From positions 86,897,265 to 86,961,264 of the forward strand of contig CM068386.1 of the NCBI GenBank assembly GCA_034770075.1: 64,000 nucleotides of DNA. The letters run 5' to 3'. A model generated the notes under the pieces. It was not told the DNA's origin. It ran no database searches and saw only the letters and a list, made by a program, of their open reading frames with translations. The translations under genes were made by a program, and so were the position numbers. The DNA is from Aralia elata. Taxonomy: Eukaryota; Streptophyta; Magnoliopsida; Apiales; Araliaceae. This document shows positions 23,503 through 34,812 of this stretch, piece after piece (the first letter of the stretch is position 1; every line of letters starts with the position of its first letter).

Positions 23503-25257
23503 ATGGATAATGGTCACCAAGTAAATTTTGAGAAAGATAAATGTACAATACTTCATGGTACTAACAATGCTACTTTAGTTGCACAAAGAGAAAGAAATAT
23601 ATATACTCTTGATTTTGAGCAACAAGATGAAGAACTATGTCTTTCTACAATACAAGATGAAGCTAATCTGTGGCACAAAAGAATGGGACATGTTCACATG
23701 GATTTGATTAAAAAACTGTCCTCGAAAAATTTCGTGAGGGGCTTGCCAAAAATAAATTTTGAAAAGAAAGGGATATGTGTTCCTTGTCAACTCGGAAAAC
23801 AAGTAAGGACATTATTTACTGCTAAGAATATGGTATCAGCTTCTTCTCCTTTACAATTACTTCATCTTGATTTATTCGGACCTAAGAGACATACTAGCTT
23901 AAATTGTAAATTTTATGCGTTTGTCATAGTTGATGATTTCTCTAGATATACTTGGGTAATTTTTCTTAGAACTAAAGGTGAAGCATTTAGAGCATTTGAA
24001 AGACTTATAAGAAATTTGGAAACAAAATATAATCTCAATCTCATAAAAATTCGAAGTAATCACAGTGGAGAATTTCAAAAAGATTTCATTTCTTTTTGTG
24101 ATCAAAATGGGATTAGTCATGAATTTTCACCACCAAGGACACTCAACAAAATGAGGTGGTGGAAAGAAAGAATAGAATGTTGCAAGAAACAGCTAGAACT
24201 TTGCTACAAAAGAGTAAGCTTCCAAAAAAAAAATTGGGCCGAAGCGGTAAACACATCTTGCTATGTTTTAAATAGAATACTCATTCGTCCAATTTTTTTG
24301 AAAACTCTTTATGAGTTATTAAATAATAAAATTCCTAATATAAGTTATTTCAAAGTATTTGTGTCAAAATGTTTTATCTTAAATACTAGTGATAACTTAG
24401 GAAAATTTGATGCTAGATCTTATGAAGGAATTCTCATCGAGTACTCTCAAAATAGTATAGCCTATCGTGTATTCAATATTAAAAAATCTTGTACTGAAGA
24501 ATCTATTCATGTTACATTTAATGAAACTAACAATGATCTTCCAAAAGAAATAGAAGAGGATGCAAGAAATTTGGAGACTATTGCTAATCTAGTAAACCAA
24601 AAAGAACAAATTAACAAGCCGAATGAGCAGATTCAACAAGTTGGATTAGACAATCAGCAGGAACAGGAATCAAAATTACCTCAAGGTATTGAAGAACCTA
24701 TTCAGGATGTTGATCAACAAGAAGAGATCATGCACAACATCCAAATGCCAAGAACTGCAAGACATCTCAAAAATCATCCCCTAGAAAATATTATTGGAGA
24801 TATGAACAAAGGAATAACCACAAGAAGAGGAGCACAAAACCTATGCGCATTTTCAGCATTCTTGTCACAAATTGAGCCAAAGAACGCTAATGAAGCCATT
24901 TTATATGAAAATTGGTTGTTAGCAATGCAAGAGGAATTACAACAATTTGAAAGATGCCAAGTATGGGAATTAGTACCTCCTCCAAAAGAAACTTCAATTA
25001 TTGGAACGAAGTGGGTATTCAAAAATAAGCTTGATGAACATAGAACAATCACTCGAAATAAGGCAAGACTTGCAGCTCAAGGATACAACCAACAAGAGGG
25101 GATTGACTACGAAGTAACATACGCTCCAGTAGCAAGGTTGGAATTAATCCGAATTTTACTAGCTTTTGCTTGTCACAAGAAATTCAAGCTTCACCAAATG
25201 GACGTAAAAAGTGCATTCCTCAACGAATACATAAATGGAGAAGTATACGTAAAATAA
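23503..25257 (+). pseudogene. Copia-2 integrase plus start of RT, open for 584 codons
   Basis: GAG-pre-integrase region LWHKRMGHVHMDL and zinc Cys pair CVPC are followed by the integrase core: LLHLDLFGP has the first Asp, but the second reads IRSNHSGEF (Asp to Asn). At 24141-24227 the open frame is not the ancestral one: NGV.ERKN coding is readable one frame over (Glu codon at 24162-24164), so a one-base loss and a later gain in a poly-A run leave the frame open but replace about 29 residues. Downstream are KVFVSKCFILNTSDNLGKFD and the RT N-terminus (TKWVFKNKLDEH; HQMDVKSAFLN). The TAA at 25255 replaces the Gln of VYVKQPP. Confidence 0.88.
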
Positions 25258-25720
25258 CCTCCTAGATTTGAGCATGAGAAGTATCCAAACCATGTCTACA
25301 AATTAAAGAAAACTCTTTATGGATTCAAACAAGCTCCAAGAGCTTGGTACGAGAGGTTGACTAAGTATCTTCTATCAAATGGTTTCACGAGAGGTAAGAT
25401 TGACTCTACATTATTTATTAAGCATGAAAAGAAATATATTATCATTGTGCAAATATATATAGATGATATAATATTTTGTGTTTCTAACGATTCTCTTTGT
25501 GAGTGGTTTTCCAAGTGCATGCACAAGAAGTTCGACATGAGCCTAATGGGAGAACTTACTTGGGACTCCAAATCAAGCAAACAAAGGATGGGATTTATAT
25601 ACATCAAACCAAATACACAAAAGAATTATTCAAAAGGTTTGGTTTTGAAAAATCCAACTCAAAAACTATACCCATGAGCACATCAATAAAACTCACATCA
25701 GATGATAAAGATGTTGACTA
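25258..25720 (+). pseudogene. Copia-2 reverse transcriptase, catalytic half
   Basis: Continues PPRFEHEKYPNHVYKLKKTL, YGFKQAPRAWYERL and the catalytic YIDD box at 25456-25467 (IYIDDIIF). A frameshift at about 25560 moves to TYLGLQIKQTKDGIYIHQTK. At about 25715 the sequence jumps from DDKDV to DYAGCQIDRKSTSGA, so the thumb/connection segment is gone. Confidence 0.88.
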
Positions 25721-26129
25721 TGCAGGGTGTCAAATTGATAGAAAAAGCACAAGTGGTGCTTGTATATTTTTAGGATAAAGTCTTGTGTCCTGGCATAGTA
25801 AAAAGCAAATGTCAGTTGCTCTATCAACCACTGGGGGTGAATACTTAGCCGCAAGGAGTTGTTGCTCTCAAATATTATGGATGCATCAAACTTTATATGA
25901 TTTTGATATTTTATGTGATTGCGTGCCCATATATTGTGATAATACTAGCACTATAGACATATCAAAAAATCCTGTTTTACATTCACGTACAAAACACGTA
26001 GAGGTGAGGCGCCATTTTCTAAGGGATAATGTTTCAAAAGGTTTAATTAAATTAACTTTCATCCCTAAGAAAGATTTTGTACTCTTAGAAGAGAACTTGG
26101 AATGTGCATGGTATAAATTGTTTGTATAA
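25715..26129 (+). pseudogene. Copia-2 RNase H
   Basis: DYAGCQIDRKSTSGACIFLG, then a TAA, then VSWHSKKQMSVALSTTGGEY, IYCDNTSTID and HSRTKHVEVRRHFLRD. Glu and the second Asp are visible; the upstream part of the first catalytic motif is at the deletion. The end (LLEENLECAWYKLFV) does not show the usual DIFTKPL. Confidence 0.85.
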
Positions 26130-26547
26130 ATGAAATAACTGTTAAATACATAATTTACGTAAATATTGTTATACATTTTAATTGAATATTGTGACATGCA
26201 TTATTTACGTCCTGAATCTATTACATCATTTGATTTTATGTGAAAAATATCATGATTTATTTTCTGGAGGAAGATACTTTTGAAAAAAAAGGAGCTGAAC
26301 CCGACTCATCTTCAAATCTTGGAAATTGGATTTTTAATGCTGATTATCGATAAGGGAACTGGACCTTTTTGAAAATTAAAAAAGCTGAACCGCTTCCCCT
26401 TCAAATCTCAAAAAGACACTAGCTAATAAATATCATCTAACTTAAAAACCAGTCTCTCTCTTTCTCTTACTTTACTCTTTATCTCTTGTGACTGCTCATT
26501 ATCTTCACCAAAACCTCTTCATTTCTTACCTTTGATTATCTACAACA

Positions 26548-28257
26548 ATGAGAACCCGTACCAACAAAAGACCTATCGTCGAATCAGAAGACGACCAGAC
26601 CATCCCATCTCCTCTTTCTAAGATGACAATAGGGGCGAAAGGAAAATCGAAGAGGATGAAGAAGCAAGCATCCGTGCACACGATCTCTAGAAACTCATCT
26701 TCGTCAGATGAATCGAACGCCAGTCCTCCTTCCATGCAGTCACCAGGCCCTTCTCGAGGAAGGAAACTCAAACGATCGAAGGCTTCAGAAAACCCTCCTT
26801 CTTCATAGCCGGAATCTCCACCCCCTTTGGTAAACTCTTTCACTCCTTCACATGAAGTTCCTAACAATTTCTTTAGGGGTAATAATTTTGAATCTCGGTT
26901 TAAAACCTCCATCGCTCACAAATAATTTGTTTATGAAAAAATGATGGATATATTCTATTACCAAAACTCTCCTCTGTAAAATCTATTTGAGTCATGTGGT
27001 ATATCCTTTATGATTTTTCCTCCTTAGATTACATATCCGAGGTTAGTCCAGCAGTTCTATACTAATCTTGAAAATAATGGTGATTGTTATACCTCTTTTG
27101 TTAAAGGTAAGTCTATGTTTTTCACCGTCATTGATTTAGGAAGCATCCTGTCTATTCCTTCCACTGGAGTTTGTCCTTTTACACTTAAAGGTGTTGCACA
27201 TACTCCCTTTCCTCCTTTGGAACAACTTCATATTGTGATGGATGACCCTACGTTGTCTAATCTCTATACTCTAAAGATTGTTGATGTGTCCCCCACTGCT
27301 TGTGTTCTCCATAAATTGTTAAGATATAATCTTTTACCCCGCATTGGTGGAGGTGCAAATTTTACTTATCAATACCTTGTTTTAGTAGCTATAATTCTGA
27401 AAATTGTGCCCTTTAATTTTTCTCTGATGATGTTGCAACATATGACGAGTTGTATTCGTCAAAACAAAAAATATTTGCCATATAGTGGATTCTTGACCAA
27501 ACCTTTTCAACATTTCCAAATATCCTTCGAAAAAGAAGCATATGTGTCTCTCAATGAGTCAATTGACTCTGTAAATCTGAAACTGTCTTATTTATCTCTT
27601 GTCGACGGGAAATTTGTTCGTATTTTTCCTGAGATTCCTTCTGTTCCTATTCCTAAGGACCCATCTTCCTCTACTCAACCTCAAGTCTCTCCTTCTCCAG
27701 ACATGATAGGTCTCTTGAACCAAATTCTAACCAATCAAGATAGTATGAAAACTTACAACTCTGATATTAAGACTCGATTTTCTGTTTTAGAGAAGGAAAA
27801 ATTGCCTATAGGGGCTGATGATGTGAAAACTCTATATAATCGGGTTGAAGAAGAATTTATCGATTTACAGGCTGGATTTGAGCTACACACAACAACCATA
27901 GTTTAAGGCTCTTCAGCAGAAGATGAATAGGAACACTTGCCAACTTAGTCAGAATTTAAAATTTGCCAGTAATCAAGTTGGGGTTTTAGGAAGATTCATG
28001 TCTCGACGATTGAATGAGATTGCAGCTGAATTTCACATCGACCAAATGAGTTCCCCTATCCCTGAGTGGCCTCAGTGCAACTGGATGGCTAAGTTTTCTG
28101 GTGATTTTAGGGATCTGGAGACACCCCTGAGACATACATTCCTCCCCCCCTCGGTTTGCTCGTGAAATGTCCATGGCAGAGAAAGTTCAACGCCTTGTCC
28201 ATCACCACTATTTCACTCGACCCAACAACAATCATGCAAATATCATGGATCTTAACT
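26548..28257 (+). pseudogene. Extra gene region behind Copia-2 pol (counterpart of the Copia-1 one)
   Basis: ATG at 26548 opens a Ser/Pro/Lys-rich basic leader (KGKSKRMKKQ looks like a nuclear-localisation-type cluster) that stops at 26806. After several stops the frame reads LVQQFYTNLENNGDCYTSFVKG, then an open 263-codon stretch (27115-27906) with hydrophobic segments (YLVLVAIILKIVPFNFSLMM), a Pro/Ser linker and a likely coiled coil. The QFY.NL...KG...LG.IL pattern matches the plant putative transposon-protein domain. A further 80 codons (27923-28165) follow. Role unknown. Confidence 0.6.
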
Positions 28258-28289
28258 GACTTTTTTGCCCTTATATCTTATTTATTTCT

Positions 28290-28698
28290 TTTTGATAGAT
28301 GCCAAAGGGGGAGACATACTTCATAGTATTAAGACTTATGTTTTGTTGAGATACTTATTAGTTTATTTCTGCACTTGATACTTGGTTTATGATTTTAGGA
28401 TGATTATGGTAGTTAATGTTTAATGGTTTTATCTATCCACATGCTTAGGGTTTGTTAAAATGCATCAATGGTGTGGTTGTTGAATATCTTTTCTTGCAGG
28501 ATGAAAACATAAGGCATATTAAGTGATTGATGCCTATTTAATTGATGTTATTAACTACTACAGATTGGGAATAATGTGATATGCAGAAACTTAAACTGAA
28601 TTCTTGAAATCTGGTATTAGATACATTTATATTACATGCATGGATTTAGGGGGAGCTAAAATTTTGGTGTCTGTCATTATCAAAAATGGGGAGAATAT
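28290..28698 (+). other. Copia-2 polypurine tracts
   Basis: Three purine runs precede the 3' LTR: ccaaagggggagaca near 28302, tttagggggagct near 28648 and aaaaatggggagaatat ending at 28698. Multiple tracts are a described Sirevirus feature. Confidence 0.6.
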
Positions 28699-30518
28699 TG
28701 ACTTGGTCATATTCTATCCTTATGTTTTGATGATGACTTTTATAATCTACTAAATCCTTTATTGTGCAATTTCAGGAACTTGATGGAATAAAAGAATTCT
28801 TGGTAGCTGTTCATAAGGAATCAAAGATTTAAAGACATTTAAGTCTCTAAAAATTAAATGTAAGGTCATTGCATTAATCATTTTCCAATCAAGGCTCTAG
28901 GGCATTTCATTTGCATTTAATAAGGAATTGCATTTAATATTGAAGAAGTCTAAAAATAAAAGAAAGCCTCATTGTTAAAATTATGCAATCCGACTTTTAT
29001 AAAAGAAAAACTAACAGGCTCCTTGAAATTTATTTTTTATCTGTTGCCTAGTTGGTGTTGATTAGATTTGTGGTAATTGATACTTCCCATGAATAAGGCT
29101 AAATTGTTTTTATTAAGATCCTTGCTGTAAATCAAGCCTTTAAAATCCTTCTAGAAATTCGGTTAATTTTAATGAGCTAGATATTATTTATAAATTGGGT
29201 AATGACCAAAGGTAATTGTTGTTATCTAAATTAATGATCCAGTCGTTTGACAAGTAATGATGACATTGGAAAAAGGGTTAAGTCCCTTCTTTTCAAGAGA
29301 AGACAAAAGTAATGACGACAGTACTTAGTTGGTAAAAAGGAGAAGTCAAGCGTATTAAATGTTATTGATAAGTTGGTAAAGAGTATAGGAACTTTTTCTC
29401 TTTCTTCCTGACTTATGCCTATGAAGTGAATGTTATATAATACTTGATAAAGGCATAATCTACATCTCCTGACTTCATACGTATATTATTAATTTTTATG
29501 TAAAGCACGAAAACTCATTTTGTTTATGAAAAGCAACGGTCATCTCTATGTTGGCTAAATAATTTCTTTCCAACGGTCATAAAAATAATCCAAGTCTATA
29601 AAAGGAACTCGCATGTCTAGGAAGAAACAAGCACGGTACAAAACTTGAAAAGAAAATTATAATAGCATACTGTGTCGGAAATTCCAAGTTGTTGTGCACT
29701 GAAAGTATCTAATGTTTTTTCAGCTTTATTTCGTGATCAAGAACTGGTAATATCTTTTCATTATTGATCATTGCATTTCTAGTTGAGCCTTGCATTGTGA
29801 ATTAATTATTTTATTTGATTATAGTAATTCTTAAATTGTAATTTCTATTTTGAATAGACTAAGGTTTAGTCTAGAGAGTTCTAATCCGATTTGGATTAGG
29901 TATTTACAAACAGGTTCAAGGAAGCATAAGGGCTTAGGAGTGCATAGGTGCACACGGAGCAAAAGTGCTCACGTAACTTAATATTTTGAGAAACTTGGTT
30001 TGTAAAAGATTCAAATTGTAATTCAAGTGAATTAATAAAAAGTCTCCAATACTAGTTAGTATTGGACGTGGAGTAGGCCACTAGAATAGAGGTTAGGAGT
30101 CGAACCACATAAAAATTCTCTATGTTCTTGTGCTTGATTGTGTTTGTTTTATTTGCTTACTTGAAAATTGATTTTGAATTGAAAAACATAGTTGATCACG
30201 ATACAAATCAGTTTAATAAATTATATTATTAAATTGGTATTTGAATAATATATTAGGATTATCAATTTTATAAGCCAAGAACAAAATATAACATTATGCA
30301 TTATTAATTCAGTAAATTCTAAATTCATAAATATAGCATACTGCATTGATTGATCCAACAAACTAAATTCTTAAATATAACATACTACATTGATTAAACC
30401 AGCAAGCTGAATTCTTAAATACAGCATACTGCATTGTCAAAAAGAAAAATAAAAATTGGACATCGTTTGTTCCCACACTTATTCAACTCCCCTTCTAAGT
30501 GTGTCTATCTGAATTTCA
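28699..30518 (+). repeat. Copia-2 3' LTR
   Basis: 1820 bp, TGACTTGGTCATATTC to CTATCTGAATTTCA, with a TATA box at 29595-29605. It has a ~110-base block (29459-29570) missing from the 5' LTR and lacks a ~28-base piece present there near 21055-21085. Confidence 0.88.
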
Positions 30519-30781
30519 AGAAGAATATATGAGAGACAAAAATAAAGGTGAGAGTAGAAAAAAGAAGACAAGAGGCAGAATAGAAAATAAAAGAATTGGC
30601 ATTAGAGAGGAAAAGGAGAAGAGAAGAGAAGATTATGTAAAAAAAATTAGGGTGAAGTTTTATAATGTGAGGTTTTATTTTTTTAGTTTCTTTTTCTAAA
30701 CCTAAATTTTAGGGTTGGAGGATGATTCCTAAATTTTAGGGTTGAGAGGCTATTTTGTGCTATTTATTATATATAAATAGA
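30519..30781 (-). repeat. Truncated Helitron-like end
   Basis: The right end (aaattttagggttgagaggc ... tatttattatatataaata GA|T) matches the 5' end of the 949-1622 element in the same orientation. The left part is cut at the Copia-2 3' LTR, so the hairpin end is absent. Confidence 0.35.
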
Positions 30782-31104
30782 TTAATACTTTTTAAAAGTA
30801 AACACGGAACAAAAACTACATCTTTAATATTAAAAAAGTTTACAAATATAAATTTTTTTGCTTAACAGAAGAAATATAATAGATGGCTTAATAAAAATTT
30901 TTGTCTATAATATAATATAGTTTTGATAAAATAACATAATGCCTTTAATAAAAGAACTAAACATAAAAGGTTTCTTTTTCTATAAATTGAGAGAGAGAGA
31001 GAGAGGAGGGGGCAATATCTTATATATTAAATCGTAATGTTAGTTCCTCATATCTGACAAATAAAAATGCTTCTTCCTCATATTTCGCTTGTTAACCACA
31101 TAAT
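30782..31104. other. AT-rich intergenic DNA with a GA microsatellite
   Basis: No gene seen. A (GA)n run of about 20 bases ends in ggagggggc near 31000-31013. Confidence 0.5.
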
Positions 31105-31460
31105 ATTCCACAATGTTGTCACCGAATAAATGTCGTCTGCACAATGTAACAAACTAGTGACTCGCACAACCATAGTCGCCGGGAGAACCATCCAGTGTAA
31201 GAATCAGTACATGCATTTAGATGCATTAAAAATATGTGAGAAACATTAAATTCTAGAGAGTGAGTGAGCTCAAGAGAGCCTTACCTTAGCCTTACCTTTG
31301 TTCCATATATAGAGAGGGAGAAAACCACTTGGGCTTGGCACTATGTGGACCACTTGGGCATTGGCCCACTCCATATAGATGGGCCTTATGTATTGGGCAA
31401 ACCCAATTTCAGATATTATATATCCTGACACCGTTATTTTTACTTGATCAGTGTTCTAAA
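31105..31460 (+). repeat. R1 repeat family, diverged copy C
   Basis: Block-wise similarity to copy A: GTGACtcGcACAAcc and GGGAGAACCATCCAGTGTAA, then AGAATCAGTAC, followed by a TATA-like ccatatatagagaggg where A has tatttatagagttt. It supports R1 being a dispersed family. Confidence 0.5.
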
Positions 31461-32379
31461 AACTCTTGTTTAGGATTCGGCCCTCCCCCTAGGGGGCACC
31501 CTTTTTTACTAGCTTCGAAGCAATTTCACTGATCGAACTTTAGTTAAGTGCAATGATAAGAAATACATGGAGACTTAGGAATGATCTCTCTCAAGTCCTT
31601 CATGTCATGGAAAACTACTCAAAGGCCTAGAAATCGTGACAAAAGGACGAGAAATGAGCAAAATAAACAAGAAAACATGAAGAAAGTCGAAAGAGGCACG
31701 AACCTAAGGTTTGGCCTCCTAGGGCTCCAGCGATGCTTTTTCTCGAGAAGTTTCTTCTATTAATCTTTGGATCAGACCACAAACATGGAGCTGAAAGAAA
31801 ACGAGATTTGATTCATGGAACAATGATTACATTCGAAGATTGAAAGGGTCTTTGTAAGTTCCTAGGCAGAAGACTTAAGGAGGTAACTTCAAAAGGGAAA
31901 TGGTTGAGAGATTTGGATTGGCGTCTAGAAGAATGGGACGACTTAGGTATCACTTTTGGCAACGAGGGGCATTTTTATTGTTTGACCTAAAATCATATGT
32001 CAAGCACATGACTTAGTCATATGCCAGGCATGTGACCACTTATCAGATAGGCCACCTCTATAAATAGCCCCCTCATTTTAGAGGAAGGGACTTTTTGATT
32101 CTTTGACATTCTAAGACACACAAGAAAGCTCTCTAGAGTTCTACCACGTGTTACCTTAGTGATCGCCTACCCTTTCGTCTACAAGCCCTAGATCATTTCA
32201 TGCACTCTTTGTTAATTTCCCTCCTCCTCAGCCAATTCAAAACCCTAATCAAATGAGGTATGATTTCCTTACTTACATTTTTAGTGACTATGATGGCGAG
32301 GTGTAAGATTCGTGAAGAGTATGCATACAACTAAAAGCGAGAGAACAACCAGTATCTAAACTGAAATTCACAAACTTTG
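31461..32379. other. Unclassified repeat-derived DNA with promoter-like segment
   Basis: Contains a perfect 12-base palindrome CCCCCTAGGGGG (31485-31496). Around 32050-32100 a cctctataaatagcccc TATA-like box is followed by leader-like sequence, as in plant LTRs or promoters. No supportable ORF follows. Confidence 0.3.
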
Positions 32380-32655
32380 GATCTGAAGATATTTCACTAA
32401 CTTTTCTCCCACCAAATACTAGATCTGAAGAAAGCTCATTGATTGGAGTTAACAAAGACCAAAACAGAAGATATTTCACTAATTAGTGCCATCAAGGATT
32501 AAACATGAGAAGATTTCACCGGTGAATGCCACTAAAGACTAGAGTTACAGAGGTCTCGTCGATAAAAATTATCAAAAATAAGATATGGGAAAAAAATTCA
32601 CCAATTGAAATAATGAAAGTCAGAAGTCCACTAATTACAACAACCAAGAAAAAAT
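32380..32655 (+). repeat. Degenerate ~40-bp tandem repeat
   Basis: Five to seven units follow the pattern GAAGATTTCAC + ~8 bases + TGCCAYCAAAGACT. They are clearest at 32380, 32422, 32467, 32506 and 32546. Units are strongly diverged, so the array is old. Confidence 0.5.
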
Positions 32656-33199
32656 TTTGAGGAAGTATTTCAAGAAATTTTCTTTACTTTTGATTTATCA
32701 AAGTAGAGAAAATTGTGGGCATGATGCACTCCATAACTCCTACTTCTCAAACCAGTGGAAGTACACTATACAATTTCTTTTAATTTCTTGAGGATTTTAT
32801 TTATGTGTAAAATAAAGTATTTGCATTATCAAGATATGAAAATCTCAAAAATAAAATAAAAATAAAAACAATAATCAATTAGGGTCATAAATTCCTAAGA
32901 CTAACTTAAGATTTGACTTGACTATGCAAGATTCGACACGATTAATGTTTTCTTTATGCATGGACCATCAATATTTGAGTAAAGAATATTGATACATTTA
33001 GCATGTGATTTGGACCTAACTTAATATTTAGTGCATTGGGTATACATCCAAATAAAAATTTTGTTTTGCACCATGTGTACATGATACCTAAATCCTAAAT
33101 TTCACAATGATACACATTGTACTTGCATTATGTATATTACATATTTTTGGCATCGTCCAAAACATCCATGAACGAACTCTATTTTTTTATGGCTGAAGC

Positions 33200-33290
33200 T
33201 CAGCTTTCATAAGGAAGTAGGATTACACCAATTCGATAAGGAACCCAACTTTCATAAGGAAACAAGACTACACTAATTCGACAAGGAAAA
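33200..33290 (+). repeat. Two direct ~45-bp repeats
   Basis: CTTTCATAAGGAA followed by TACACYAATTCGAYAAGGAA occurs twice in succession. The rest of 32656-34511 is AT-rich with no supported gene. Confidence 0.5.
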
Positions 33291-34511
33291 GAAAGAGAAT
33301 CTTTGTAGAATGAAAGAAAATCTCAATCTTCCAAAGTTTTTTTACTCTTCTCTGTCCAAATGCAGGTTTGAAAAGAAAAGGAAGATGGAATATGTGTAGT
33401 TGAAAATAAAAGCTTTTTGAAAAGAGGTCAGCTAAATATCGGCAAAAGTACTCAAAATTTGTGTACTTAAGCATATGGTCAGTTTTGCTTTCCTTGACCC
33501 GAACCCTCCTTAACCTTCGAACTCTGTTGCATAATAATAGTACTATTATGTTATATCATAAGCATATGCCATTTTACAAATTAATATATATTGCCATTTA
33601 TACATCACTCTGATTGATACATATGACTAATTCATTTCCAGACCATTATAAAATGTCAACACTTGGTATAACATGGATGTACCCACATAATTTGATATTT
33701 AATCTGTCATAATGTTTAACAATACACTAAAAATTGTGTATTTTTATCTTTTTTGGTATTACGGATGAGTTTGTCAAGATTAAAAAACAATTCACTTGGA
33801 ATCAAGCTAGATGCCATAAATATATTGGGAACTCATCAAGCATAGCCGAGAATCACCAAGTAGCACACCGGATCACCATATGGATGAGCTCCTCGAGTTA
33901 GAGTAGCTCAATAAACATGACGAGTCTAAGATCTAAAGAAGATTGAACCTCGCCAAAAGAAAAGACATAATAGATCACGATTACTACCAAGGAAGTGCTA
34001 AGGTCAAATCTAGGGCCCAAAAACTTTACAACGACTGGATACCTAGAAGAGAACGTCTGAATACCTAGAGGAATCTGAGTATGAAAAAAATTAACTTCGT
34101 TATGTACTCCTAAATAACCAAGTGATTTAAAAGACCTGAGGGATGCTAGCTTTGAAAAGAAGACGACTATCTAGAAAGAGTGGAGATCCTATCAAGATAT
34201 TTGACCCACTCAAATGACTGCCACCGAAAGGAGGACAACCCACTCTTCCTCACTTGTTCGAACCATAAGCTCGATCAATGAAGAGTTGTGTTACGCGAAG
34301 AATAAGAGACAACTCTCATTTTCTCCCTACCTATTTTTATTTTAAGCCTATATACACATGTTGATATATAAATGCCCGAATATATTAACAGGTCTCGTTT
34401 TGTTATAGGTTACTCGACATTTATGAAGAAAATATTTTTTATAGATCATCTTCGGAGTAGATGAATCCTACAACTACCTCTATTAATATCTTCCAAACTA
34501 ACCCTGCTAGC

Positions 34512-34812
34512 CTATGTGTTTAACACCAAATTAGGATCATGACTTGTTTTATAAGCTCTATTAATGCAATCAAAAGCATTAAGTACTTCAGCACTTTCCA
34601 TGAAAGTGTCATCTGCCACATCCTCTGGCAATTCATTTTCTTCAGGTGAATTTATTATGGGCTCAGGTGGAACAAGATGAGGTGAATTGATTATTGGCTC
34701 ATGTGGAACAAGAGAAGGTAAATTAATTATTGGCTCATGTGGAATAAGAAGAGGTGATTCATCGTTAACAGGAGATAGGAGTAGTTGGCGTAGACAAATG
34801 CCAACTCTAAAC
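34512..34812 (-). CDS. Possible terminal exon with a 12-residue repeat, unknown protein
   Basis: The minus strand is open for about 99 codons from a possible splice acceptor near 34812 (AG before TTTAGAGTTGGC) to a TAG at 34512-34514. It encodes three copies of a 12-residue repeat, EPIINSPHLVP-like (HEPIINLPSLVP, HEPIINSPHLVP, PEPIINSPEENE), then an acidic patch and ESAEVLNAFDCINRAYK. The DNA repeat is 36 bp and keeps frame, and third-position differences are mostly silent or conservative, which favours coding. It has no start codon, so it would be the last exon of a spliced gene or a transposon gene. Function not recognised. Confidence 0.4.

Larger units (their letters stand above)
20393..30518 (+). 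mobile_element. Copia-2: decayed Ty1/copia (Sirevirus-like) element
   Basis: LTRs at 20393-22144 and 28699-30518, a degraded Met-tRNA primer site (tggtattagagtttggct, 22147-), then gag, integrase, RT, RNase H, an extra sense gene region and several purine-rich tracts. The gag has the UBN2-type core IWDTLIGSHEGTSKVRE. Gene order and the region behind pol fit the Sirevirus lineage. No target duplication is visible: gtcac precedes and agaag follows. The element has lost its protease motif, the integrase catalytic Glu is out of frame and the RT/RNase H connection is deleted. Confidence 0.9.

Noticed and set aside
26526..26912. 128-codon minus-strand frame opposite the Copia-2 extra gene leader
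   Set aside because: Reverse reading of a Ser/Pro/Lys-rich sense region; no motif of its own.
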